Positions 7,251-15,192 of a stretch of DNA of 43,929 nucleotides are shown here, in pieces. The stretch is from Martelella mediterranea (GTDB lineage: Bacteria; Pseudomonadota; Alphaproteobacteria; Rhizobiales; Rhizobiaceae): the NCBI RefSeq assembly GCF_021021415.1, contig NZ_JAINWJ010000025.1, positions 1 to 43,929 on the forward strand, read 5' to 3'. Made by a program: the position numbers and the translations under genes. Within the stretch, counting starts at the first letter, position 1, and the number at the start of each line of letters is the position of its first letter. The notes beneath the pieces were generated by a model that did no database searches, had not been told where the DNA came from, and saw nothing but the letters and a program-made list of their open reading frames with translations.

Positions 7251-8744
7251 ATGACGGAAAACGGCAAATCTCCAATCCTGTCCCTGAGGGGCATTCGCAA
7301 GTCCTATGGACCTGTCGAGGTGCTGCACGGGATCGATCTGGATATCCATGCCGGCGAAGTCGTGGCGCTGCTCGGCGAAAACGGCGCCGGTAAATCCACC
7401 GTTTCAAACGTCATCTCCGGAACGGTCCTCCCCTCGTCCGGCGCGATGACCTGGCAGGGCGCGGCCTACGCGCCCGCCAACCCGCGCGAGGCGATCGACG
7501 CCGGCGTCGGCATGATCCATCAGGAACTGCTGCTGCTGCCGCATCTGACGATCGCGGAAAACATCTTCGTCGGCCGCTATCCGATGAGGAACGGACGTGT
7601 CGACCGCGCCGAGATGAACCGGCGCGCCGAGCACGGTCTGGAACGGCTCGGCCTCAATATTTCGCCGCGCCGCAAGGTCGAGAACCTGTCGACGGCGAGC
7701 CAGCAGCTGATCGAGATCGCCAAGGCGCTGACGCTCAACGCGAAGCTCCTCATCCTCGACGAGCCGACAGCCGCGCTCGGCGGCGAGGAAACCCGGCTCC
7801 TGTTCAAGCAGATCGAGCGGCTGAAGGCCGAGGGCGTCGGGATCATCTACATTTCCCACCGGCTGGAAGAGATCAGGCAGATCGCCGACCGCATCGTGGT
7901 CATGCGCGATGGCGACAAGGTTCAGGAGTTCGATACCGCCGACCTGCCGGTGCGCACCATTGTCGAAGCGATGGTGGGCCGCAGCATGGAACAGATGTTT
8001 CCGCCGCTGCACCAGCCGAGCGAGGAGACCGTGCTGGAGGTCAAGGGCCTTTCGGGGCCGAGCGGGCGGTTCAACGATGTGAGCTTCTCGGTCCGGCGCG
8101 GCGAAATCTTCGGCATAGCCGGGCTCGTGGGCGCGGGGCGCACCGAACTGGTGCGCGCCATTGCCGGCGCCGACCCGATCGCCGCCGGCACGATCACGCT
8201 GAACGGCGAGGACATCACCCCCGCCTCGCCGGCAGAGGCGATCGCCAACGGCATCGTGCTTGTGCCGGAGGACCGCAAGCTGCAGGGCGTGATCCTCGAT
8301 CACACGATCGCCGAGAATATCGCTTATTCGAATTTCGAGACGGTCGGCCGCGGCGGCTGGCTGAGCAGGAACCGTATCCGCGCCTTCGCCGACGACAATA
8401 TCGCGAAATTCGGCGTCAAGGGCAAAGGCCACCAGAAGGCGGGCGAGATGTCCGGCGGCAACCAGCAGAAGGTGGTGATCGCCAAATGGCTCGCCCGCAA
8501 TCCGCGCGTCGTGCTGCTCGACGAGCCGACCCGCGGCATCGATGTCGGCGCGCGATCCTCGATCTATGAAATCATTCACGATCTTGCCGAGAACGGCGTC
8601 GCCGTGATCGTCGTCAGTTCTGACCTCGAGGAGGTGCTCGGCGTCTCCAACCGCATCCTCGTGATGGCGGCCGGACGGCAGACGGGTATTCTGGACCACA
8701 GCGAGGCCAATGACATCTCGGTGATGGAACTGGCTACGGCCTGA
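7251..8744 (+). CDS. Sugar ABC transporter ATP-binding protein, two ATPase domains (RbsA type)
   Basis: 497 residues with two nucleotide-binding domains, the usual RbsA/XylG layout. Domain 1 has Walker A GENGAGKST (about residue 43), signature LSTASQQLIEIAKAL and Walker B LLILDEPTAAL. Domain 2 has the degenerate loop GLVGAGRTELVRAI, expected for this family, then EDRKLQG, signature MSGGNQQKVVIAKWL and Walker B VVLLDEPTRGID. It powers uptake through the permease encoded at 5210. The gene follows the binding-protein gene by 37 bp and precedes a dehydrogenase by 19 bp, so uptake and first oxidation are co-expressed. Confidence 0.94.
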   Translation: MTENGKSPILSLRGIRKSYGPVEVLHGIDLDIHAGEVVALLGENGAGKSTVSNVISGTVLPSSGAMTWQGAAYAPANPREAIDAGVGMIHQELLLLPHLTIAENIFVGRYPMRNGRVDRAEMNRRAEHGLERLGLNISPRRKVENLSTASQQLIEIAKALTLNAKLLILDEPTAALGGEETRLLFKQIERLKAEGVGIIYISHRLEEIRQIADRIVVMRDGDKVQEFDTADLPVRTIVEAMVGRSMEQMFPPLHQPSEETVLEVKGLSGPSGRFNDVSFSVRRGEIFGIAGLVGAGRTELVRAIAGADPIAAGTITLNGEDITPASPAEAIANGIVLVPEDRKLQGVILDHTIAENIAYSNFETVGRGGWLSRNRIRAFADDNIAKFGVKGKGHQKAGEMSGGNQQKVVIAKWLARNPRVVLLDEPTRGIDVGARSSIYEIIHDLAENGVAVIVVSSDLEEVLGVSNRILVMAAGRQTGILDHSEANDISVMELATA

Positions 8745-8763
8745 CACATACAGGGAGTTCACC

Positions 8764-9549
8764 ATGAACCGCTTCAAGGGCAAAACCATTGTCGTTACCG
8801 GCGGCAACAAGGGCATCGGGCTTGCGATCGCCACCCGGTTTGCGCAGGAGGGCGCCAATCTCGTGATCGCCTCCGTCGAGGCCGAGGTCGAACAGGCGGC
8901 GCAGTCGCTTTCGGAGGCGACCGGCGCGAAGACGGCCGGCGTGATCTGCGACGTGACCGACCCGGAAGCCGTCAAGGCGCTTTACGACCGCGCTGAAGCT
9001 GAGTTCGGCGGCGTCGATATCTCCGTGCAGAACGCCGGCATCATCACCATCGCCAAGGTCGAGGACCTGACGGTTGCCGAGTGGGATGCCACGATGGCGG
9101 TCAACACCAAGGGCGCGTTCCTGTGCTGCCAGCAGGCGATCCGCCACATGCGCGCTTCGGGCAAGGGCGGGCGACTGATCAACATCGCCTCCGGCCAGGC
9201 GCGCGACGGGTTCATCTACACCCCGCATTATGCCGCCTCGAAATTCGGCGTCATGGGCATGACCCAGAGCCTTGCCAAGGAAGTGGCGCTCGACAACATC
9301 ACCGTCAACGCCATCTGCCCCGGCATCATCAAGACCGATATGTGGGATTATAACGACCGCGTCTGGGGCAAGATGCTCGGCGATTTCGGCCCCGGCGAAC
9401 TGATGGCGAGCTGGGTGGAGAACATTCCGATGAAGCGCGCAGGCGAAGGCAAGGATGTTGCCGGCCTGATCGCCTTCCTCGCCAGCGATGACGCCGAATA
9501 CATCACCGGCCAGACCATCAATGTCGATGGCGGCCTGATCATGTCATAA
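8764..9549 (+). CDS. Short-chain dehydrogenase/reductase (probable polyol or sugar dehydrogenase)
   Basis: 261 residues, classical SDR. The cofactor loop is TGGNKGIG (12-19), an acidic stretch follows the second strand, NAG is present near residue 90, and the catalytic set is Ser143, Tyr156 and Lys160 (YAASK). The C-terminus has TGQTINVDGG. It should oxidise a hydroxyl group with NAD(P)+ or run the reverse reaction. A GGGAG ribosome site precedes the ATG. Located right after the importer ATPase and opposite a kinase and transketolase, it probably turns the imported polyol or sugar into a ketose. It is clearly diverged from the second SDR downstream, so the two may act on successive or alternative substrates rather than being a recent duplication. 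Confidence 0.9.
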   Translation: MNRFKGKTIVVTGGNKGIGLAIATRFAQEGANLVIASVEAEVEQAAQSLSEATGAKTAGVICDVTDPEAVKALYDRAEAEFGGVDISVQNAGIITIAKVEDLTVAEWDATMAVNTKGAFLCCQQAIRHMRASGKGGRLINIASGQARDGFIYTPHYAASKFGVMGMTQSLAKEVALDNITVNAICPGIIKTDMWDYNDRVWGKMLGDFGPGELMASWVENIPMKRAGEGKDVAGLIAFLASDDAEYITGQTINVDGGLIMS

Positions 9550-9642
9550 CGCGTCCGGAAGAAGCTTCCCGACGCCAGATCAAGAGAGCCGGCTTTAAAC
9601 GGGCGCGACCCGTTGCCGCCGGACGAGAAGAAGGTCACCATC

Positions 9643-10440
9643 ATGAATGACGCCGCAATCAGTTTGAACGCTCCGGCCCTGTTCGATCTTTCGGGCCGGG
9701 TGGCTCTGGTGACGGGCGCCGGCAGCGGCATCGGCCAGCGCATCGCCATGGGACTTGCCCAGTGCGGCGCCGACGTCGCGCTCGTCGACCGGCGCACGGA
9801 TGACGGGCTTGCGAACACCGCCGCCTTCATCGCGAAGACCGGACGCCGGTCCTTGCAGATCGCCGCCGATGTGACCTCGGAGGCGGCCCTTGAGGACGCC
9901 GTTGCGAAAACCGAAGCCGAACTCGGGCCGCTGCGTCTGGCGCTGAATGCCGCGGGCATCGCCAATGCCAACCCTTGCGAGGAAATGCCCGAGGATCAGT
10001 ATCAGACGCTGATGGACATCAACATGAAGGGCGTATGGCTGTCGTGCCGGGCAGAAGCGCGTGCCATGCTTTCCCACGGCAAGGGCGGCTCGATCGTCAA
10101 CATCGCCTCGATGTCCGGCGTGATCGTCAATCGCGGCCTCAACCAGGTGCACTACAACGCGTCCAAGGCCGGCGTGATCCACATGTCGAAATCGATGGCG
10201 ATGGAATGGGTCGATCGCGGCATTCGCGTCAACTCGATCAGCCCCGGCTATACCGCCACGCCGATGAACACCCGGCCTGAAATGGTGCACCAGACCAAGG
10301 AATTCGAAAGCCAGACGCCGATGCAGCGCATGGCAAGCGTCGACGAAATGGTCGGCCCCGCCATATTCCTGCTCTCCGACGCATCCTCCTACTGCACCGG
10401 CGTCGACCTGCTGGTCGATGGCGGCTTCTGCTGCTGGTAA
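9643..10440 (+). CDS. Second short-chain dehydrogenase/reductase (polyol/ketose type)
   Basis: 265 residues from the ATG at 9643, where AGAAGG lies just upstream; an in-frame TTG at 9613 falls in a hairpin and is less likely. Cofactor motif TGAGSGIG is near residue 30. Asp in ALVDRR after the second strand suggests NAD(H) preference. NAAGIAN is present. Tyr171 and Lys175 (YNASK) are catalytic, with Ser158, thirteen residues before Tyr, as the likely third member (Ser156 is also close). The style (VNIASMSG, SPGYTATPMNTRPEM) resembles arabitol, threitol and xylulose/sorbitol dehydrogenases. It closes the rightward sugar operon and is followed by a strong hairpin. Substrate unproven. Confidence 0.9.
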   Translation: MNDAAISLNAPALFDLSGRVALVTGAGSGIGQRIAMGLAQCGADVALVDRRTDDGLANTAAFIAKTGRRSLQIAADVTSEAALEDAVAKTEAELGPLRLALNAAGIANANPCEEMPEDQYQTLMDINMKGVWLSCRAEARAMLSHGKGGSIVNIASMSGVIVNRGLNQVHYNASKAGVIHMSKSMAMEWVDRGIRVNSISPGYTATPMNTRPEMVHQTKEFESQTPMQRMASVDEMVGPAIFLLSDASSYCTGVDLLVDGGFCCW

Positions 10441-10442
10441 AC

Positions 10443-10475
10443 CTTGAGCCTGAGACCGGTGGCCGGCGGCTCAAG
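10443..10475 (+). terminator. Hairpin terminator after the sugar operon
   Basis: Two bases after the dehydrogenase stop, CTTGAGCC (10443-10450) pairs perfectly with GGCTCAAG (10468-10475), and the loop holds a second CCGG/CCGG pair. There is no clear T-run after it, so it may be a weak or factor-assisted terminator, or an mRNA-stabilising end. Confidence 0.5.
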
Positions 10476-10748
10476 ATGTCGCTGTAATTCGGCATAGTCG
10501 TTCGACGACACCGAACTTGCTCTATACGTCTTTGAACGATCAAAAGCACGTGAGGCCCCGGCACCGTCCCGAATGACAGGCTGATTCTTCTGCAGAAAAG
10601 CAACCTTGATTGACACAGGCGAACACAATCGTCGACAAACGCTATATTGCGGCGACAAACTCGCAATGCATTGAAGGTCATTGCAACGGCATGGCCCCGA
10701 TTGTGAGCGCCGCCCGGCGCTGGCTTCGCAATTGAAAGCAAGGTGGAT
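10476..10748 (+). promoter_or_regulatory. Leader of the LuxR-type regulator gene with a 20-bp-spaced direct repeat
   Basis: No gene is seen here. CGACAAAC occurs at 10633-10640 and again at 10653-10660, exactly 20 bp apart, which puts both copies on the same face of the helix. A -10-like TATATT lies between them (10643-10648) without a good -35, as expected for an activated promoter. A TTGACA at 10610-10615 is too far from it to pair. The repeat could be the binding site of the downstream regulator or of another activator. Confidence 0.4.
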
Positions 10749-13106
10749 ATGGACGGCGAGATGGCGAATGTGGCTCACATCGACATGCTCGCAGAGCGGG
10801 TGAGCGCCAGCGCCCGCAAGTTCATCGTCATCACCGCCGTCGCCGGCATGGGCAAGAGCCTGCTTCTGAGGAAACTCTCAAAGGCCCTTGATGTCACCGT
10901 GTGTACGACCCCGGAAGCGGATGGGACGGCGACCGGGCGGACGTTCCTGTGGGATATTCCATCCCGGGCTGAAACCATCGCCTTCGACGAAGCATTCTTC
11001 GAACACTTCGAGCGGGTGGTCATCGCCCGCCGACCCGAAACGGATGTGCCGGGGATCGAGCGCTTGATCGTCCATGGCGATGCCCTTTTTCTCGACGATC
11101 ATGACCTGCTGCTGCCGGAAGGCGATCCCGCGCATCGCTATCAATGCGGCTGGCCGGTTCTTCATGGCGTCGATCTTGAAGACCCCGCAAGACGGCATCA
11201 GTTCAAAGCCTATATCGGTTTTGAAATCCTGCGCCCGCTGACAGCCATGCAACTCGCCACCCTCTGGCGGATGTTCAACGGCCACGCGATTGCTGGGAGC
11301 GCCGCCGAGCTGCCATTCCTGCCTTTCGTCGAGAGGACGGCCGACGGCATCCTCTCGGCCTGCGCCAGCGGCGAACTGCGCGGGATCGTGCGCGATGCGG
11401 CCAATGAGGAGATCGGGCGGCGCATGGAGCGCTTCGAGGCGGCGACGCCGCTTGCCCGCGCGCTGCATCGGTCCGGCCACACTGAAAAGGCAATATCCGC
11501 GCTTCAGTCCGCCGGGATGGAGGAACCGGCCGTCCGTCTTTTTGCCGAGGCGGGTGGGGTTTTCTATATCCATATCGATGGCCCTGAGGCGTATGCCCGT
11601 GTGCTTTCGGGCTTCAGCCCCGCGATTTCGGCCGATAACGAGACCGTGGTGATCGCCAATGCCATGCGAGCGCTCAAGGCCGGCGAGACGGGGCGGGCGA
11701 AGAAGCTGATCGCCGATCGTTTCGGCCGCCAGAGCCTCGACCCGATGGCCGTCTTTGCGGGTGGCGCGCCCTACTCCCTGTCGTTCAAGGGCTTCCGGCT
11801 GGTGATGATGATCTATGAGGATATCGTCATCACCGACGCCATGTTCGAGCGGCTTTACGACTATCTCGACGAGTTGCCTCTGGAAGCGGCGCTGCTGCGC
11901 GGGTCATTCTATAATGCCGTGCTTGAATTCTATATCCGTCAGCGCCGCTTCAACGAGGCCGAAATGGCTGCGGCGCATGCGCTCTCCAGCTATCGTGCGG
12001 CCGGCGTTCCGCTGCTTGTCTTCTACATCTGCGTCCATCAGGCCGTGATCCGGTTGCTTTCGGGCGACGCCATCGGCGCCGGCAGCCGCATCGCCGAAGC
12101 CCGGCGGCACATGGCGGCGGTCGGCTTCGAAAGCCCTGCCGACGCGCGGATCCTGCGGCTGATCGAAGCCTGCCACGCCTATGAGGATGGCCGCCCGCAG
12201 GTGCTGATTGCCTTCATCAACCATGAATTCGATACGTTTTCACAGGCCGAAACCTGGCCAAGCCTCGTCGAATTCGCGCTCCACTACGGCAGCCAGGCGC
12301 TCAGCGAACATTTTTCAACGATATCCGCGCTCGGCTTTCTGGATCGCTGGCGCCTCCACCAGACGCATGACCGCCAGCTGCGGTTCATGATCGAAATCCG
12401 CGCCGCGCTGGTGATGCAGAACGGCAACCGCTGGAACGATGCCGCCGCGACCCTTTCCGCCATGCAGATGCGGATCAACCGCACACGGGTCGAGGCTGCG
12501 CTGGACGAACTCGCCCGGCTTTCGATGCACGATGAAATCGAGGTGGCCTTCGCATGGCTCCGACAGATCGTCCATGAGCGACCAGACCGCGCCTATCTGG
12601 ACCGCCAGATCAATGCGATGATTGCCAACGAAAGGGTGACGGGCCGCCAGCGGCGTGCGCTGCAGATATGGCTGGCCTTCGTGTTGAAACGGACCGGCCG
12701 GGCGACGGAAGCCCGCGCGGTTCTGCAGCGCATGTTCGATGATGCCGCCCGCACCGGCACGATCGCGCCACTTCAGGAGGAACGCCGGTTTCTCGGCGAG
12801 CTGATGGGCGACAGCCGCATCGAAGGTTTTGTCTCGGCGGCAGGCCCGGCCCGCCGGATCATGAAACGGTTGTCCGAAACCGGCATCAAAGGGCGCACGA
12901 TCGAGCAGGAATCCGGGTTGTCGCGTCGCGAGGTTCGCATTCTGCTGATGATCTGCGAGGGCGCCTCTAACAAGTTCATTGCCGGCCGGCTCGGTATCTC
13001 GGAATCGACGGTCAAATTCCACGTGACCAATCTTTACCGCAAGCTCGGCTGTACAAGACGCCGCGAGGCCATTGCGGTGGCGCGGGCGCGCAACTGGTTG
13101 CACTGA
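10749..13106 (+). CDS. LuxR-family transcriptional regulator, large ATP-binding (MalT/LAL) type
   Basis: 785 residues from the ATG at 10749, which has AAGG five bases upstream; a GTG at 10743 would add two residues. The N-terminus has a P-loop AVAGMGKS (30-37), followed by a STAND-type ATPase region with FLDDHDLLL as a probable Walker B. The middle is a long helical, tetratricopeptide-like section. The end is a LuxR helix-turn-helix: LSRREVRILLMICEGASNKF, then GRLGISESTVKFHV and LYRKLGCTRRREA. MalT-like proteins bind ATP and an inducer, oligomerise and activate transcription. The next operon, in the same direction 194 bp on, is the natural target. The N-terminus is short for this class (MalT is about 900 residues), so the sensor part may be reduced. 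Confidence 0.9.
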   Translation: MDGEMANVAHIDMLAERVSASARKFIVITAVAGMGKSLLLRKLSKALDVTVCTTPEADGTATGRTFLWDIPSRAETIAFDEAFFEHFERVVIARRPETDVPGIERLIVHGDALFLDDHDLLLPEGDPAHRYQCGWPVLHGVDLEDPARRHQFKAYIGFEILRPLTAMQLATLWRMFNGHAIAGSAAELPFLPFVERTADGILSACASGELRGIVRDAANEEIGRRMERFEAATPLARALHRSGHTEKAISALQSAGMEEPAVRLFAEAGGVFYIHIDGPEAYARVLSGFSPAISADNETVVIANAMRALKAGETGRAKKLIADRFGRQSLDPMAVFAGGAPYSLSFKGFRLVMMIYEDIVITDAMFERLYDYLDELPLEAALLRGSFYNAVLEFYIRQRRFNEAEMAAAHALSSYRAAGVPLLVFYICVHQAVIRLLSGDAIGAGSRIAEARRHMAAVGFESPADARILRLIEACHAYEDGRPQVLIAFINHEFDTFSQAETWPSLVEFALHYGSQALSEHFSTISALGFLDRWRLHQTHDRQLRFMIEIRAALVMQNGNRWNDAAATLSAMQMRINRTRVEAALDELARLSMHDEIEVAFAWLRQIVHERPDRAYLDRQINAMIANERVTGRQRRALQIWLAFVLKRTGRATEARAVLQRMFDDAARTGTIAPLQEERRFLGELMGDSRIEGFVSAAGPARRIMKRLSETGIKGRTIEQESGLSRREVRILLMICEGASNKFIAGRLGISESTVKFHVTNLYRKLGCTRRREAIAVARARNWLH

Positions 13107-13129
13107 CCCGCCGCCAGGTCGGTCGCGCA

Positions 13130-13158
13130 TTGCAAAACCTGTCCCTTATTCTTAAAAA
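13130..13158 (+). promoter_or_regulatory. Possible promoter of the hydantoinase/DUF917 operon
   Basis: TTGCAA (13130-13135), a 17-base spacer and TAAAAA (13153-13158) form a moderate sigma70-like promoter in the 194-bp gap between the regulator and the permease gene. The gap is noticeably T-rich from 13140 to 13200 and holds no gene. Confidence 0.35.
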
Positions 13159-13300
13159 CCTAGACCTTTTCTATCTTGTCGCATCTTTTTCAGCCCTTCA
13201 GACTGAACCCATAAGATCACCGCCGGCACACCCACGATTGTCGGCGGCATAAAGGGAACAGTGGCCCCGACAGGGCCGAGGCTATGGAGCGGCGCATTCG

Positions 13301-14332
13301 ATGCACCTGCGCTATCTGGAGATTTTTGTCAGGCGGCTTGCCGGCTTCGTGCTGGTTCTTTTCGTATTGTCGCTGATGATCTTCGTGCTCGCCCGCGTGG
13401 TGCCCGGCGATCCGGCCCGCATGACGCTCGGCCCGAGCGCGACACAGGGCCAGGTCGACCAGCTTCGAGAACGCATGGGGCTCGACCAGCCCATCCTGGT
13501 GCAATATGGCCGCTATATCGGCAAGGCGCTTCAGGGCGATCTCGGGGACTCGATCGTCTCCGGCAACCCGGTGAGCCGGGACATCGGGGAATTCCTGCCG
13601 GCAACGCTTGAGTTGATCATCGCCACGGTGATTATCGAGCTTATCTTCGCCATCCCCCTCGGCGTCATCACCGCCCGCTATCGCAACAGCTGGATCGACA
13701 ATGCCGGGCGGCTGTTTTCGCTTGTCGGCGTCACCATCCCGGCCTTTCTGTTCGCGATCACGCTGCAGCTCGTCGCCGCCCGCTTCTTTCCGTCATGGCC
13801 CATTCTCGGCCGCGTCGACTACGGTCTCGGCGCGCCGTCCGGGCCTACCGGCTTTCTGCTGGTCGACGCCGTGCTCGCCGGCCGCGGCGATGTGTTTTTG
13901 AGCGCGCTCGCCCACCTCGCGCTGCCCGCCACCGCGCTGGCCATGGCCGGTATCGGCCAGATCACCCGCATCACCCGTTCCGCCATGATCGACAATCTTC
14001 GGCGCGACCATGTTCTCACCCTGAAATCCTTTGGCGTGCCCGAGCCGGTGATCGTGTTCCGCTATCTGCTGAAGCTGTCGTCGATCGCACCGCTGACGAT
14101 CATGGGGCTCGAATTCGCCTCGCTGATCGGCAACGCTTTCGTGGTCGAGATGGTGTTTTCCTGGGGTGGCTTCGCCTCCTACGGCCTGACCGCCATCCTG
14201 CAGAAGGATCTGAATGCGCTGATGGCCGTGGTCCTGGTCTCCGGCGTCTTCTTCATCGTCGCCAATCTCGTCATCGACATCGTCGTCAGCATCATCGACC
14301 CGCGCCTGCGCCTCGGGGAGGCTGGACAATGA
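13301..14332 (+). CDS. Dipeptide/oligopeptide-type ABC permease (DppB-like)
   Basis: 343 residues with about six membrane helices. The N-terminal helix begins at FVRRLAGFVLVLFVLSLMIF, and the typical LARVVPGDPARMTLGPSAT and LREKMGL-like stretch (LRERMGLDQPILVQYGRYI) follow. These are hallmarks of the DppB/OppB group of permeases for peptides, nickel, glutathione and opine-like ligands. The coupling loop lies around ITRSAMIDNLRRDHVLTLKSFGV. It is the first gene of a seven-gene operon and overlaps the next gene by 4 bp (ATGA). It forms half of the channel. Its ligand is probably a hydantoin-like or cyclic amino-acid derivative, judged from the enzymes downstream. Confidence 0.92.
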   Translation: MHLRYLEIFVRRLAGFVLVLFVLSLMIFVLARVVPGDPARMTLGPSATQGQVDQLRERMGLDQPILVQYGRYIGKALQGDLGDSIVSGNPVSRDIGEFLPATLELIIATVIIELIFAIPLGVITARYRNSWIDNAGRLFSLVGVTIPAFLFAITLQLVAARFFPSWPILGRVDYGLGAPSGPTGFLLVDAVLAGRGDVFLSALAHLALPATALAMAGIGQITRITRSAMIDNLRRDHVLTLKSFGVPEPVIVFRYLLKLSSIAPLTIMGLEFASLIGNAFVVEMVFSWGGFASYGLTAILQKDLNALMAVVLVSGVFFIVANLVIDIVVSIIDPRLRLGEAGQ

Positions 14333-15189
14333 GCGAGCAGACAGGCCTGACAGCAGGCTACATGACCTGGTATCGCTTCAGCCGCAATCCGGCCGCCGTC
14401 ATCGGCGGGCTGATCGTGCTGTCGGTCCTGCTGATGGCGGCCGCGGCCCCCTGGATCACGCCGTTTCCCGACCATGTCGGCGCCGTCGTCGATTTCCGCA
14501 ACCGCCATGTGGCGCCGAATGCCATCAACTGGTTCGGCACGGACAAGGCCGGGCGCGACATCTTCTCGCGCACGATCTTCGGTTTCCGCGTTTCGCTTCT
14601 GCTGGTGGTCGGCGTCCTCGGCATCTCCGTGCCGGTCGGCGCGGTGCTCGGCATGGTCTCCGGCTATTTCGGCGGCTGGTGGGAGCGCATCATCACCGGG
14701 CTCACCAATGTCATGCTTGCCATGCCGCCGCTGGTCATGGCGCTTGCCATCGGCAACATCCTCCAGCCGAACCTGATCAACGCGATGATTGCGATCACCC
14801 TGCTCTGGTGGACCTGGCACGCCCGGCTCGTCTATCGCGTCACCCGCTCGATCGCGACCGAGGACTTTATCGAAGCTTCACGACTTGCCGGCGCCGGCCC
14901 GCTGCATATCCTGTTTCGCGAAATCCTGCCCAACTGCGTCTCGGTCATCTCGGTCAAGACGACGCTCGATGCCGCCTTCGTCATCCTGTTCGGCGCGACG
15001 CTTTCCTTCCTCGGCTTCGGGGTGAAGCCGCCGACGCCCGATCTCGGCTCGATGGTGGCCGACGGTCGCCAGTTCCTGCCGGAGAAATGGTGGGAAGTAC
15101 TCGCCCCCGGCTTCGCCATCTTCTACGCCACGCTCGGCTTCAACCTTCTCGGTGACGGCCTGCGCGACATGTTCGACGTGGAGGCGTAA
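14329..15189 (+). CDS. Dipeptide/oligopeptide-type ABC permease (DppC-like)
   Basis: 286 residues from the ATG at 14329, which overlaps the previous stop codon (ATGA). A longer open frame exists upstream, but it lies over the preceding permease and is not real. The protein shows the DppC N-terminal domain followed by NWFGTDKAGRDIFSRTIFGFRVSL, the family hallmark (HxxGTDxxGRD). The coupling loop is EDFIEASRLAGAGPLHILFREILPN, and the C-terminus has ATLSFLGFGVKPPTPDLGSM. It is the second half of the channel. It sits 3 bp before the ATPase gene. Confidence 0.92.
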   Translation: MSEQTGLTAGYMTWYRFSRNPAAVIGGLIVLSVLLMAAAAPWITPFPDHVGAVVDFRNRHVAPNAINWFGTDKAGRDIFSRTIFGFRVSLLLVVGVLGISVPVGAVLGMVSGYFGGWWERIITGLTNVMLAMPPLVMALAIGNILQPNLINAMIAITLLWWTWHARLVYRVTRSIATEDFIEASRLAGAGPLHILFREILPNCVSVISVKTTLDAAFVILFGATLSFLGFGVKPPTPDLGSMVADGRQFLPEKWWEVLAPGFAIFYATLGFNLLGDGLRDMFDVEA

Positions 15190-15192
15190 AAC

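Noticed and set aside
7404-8975. Long minus-strand open frame (523 codons) over the sugar ABC ATPase gene
   Set aside because: Shadow with no motif; the plus-strand gene has complete Walker and signature motifs.
13795-14328. Upstream extension of the DppC-like permease frame
   Set aside because: It lies over the DppB-like gene and is low-complexity Arg-rich; the ATGA overlap at 14329 marks the true start.
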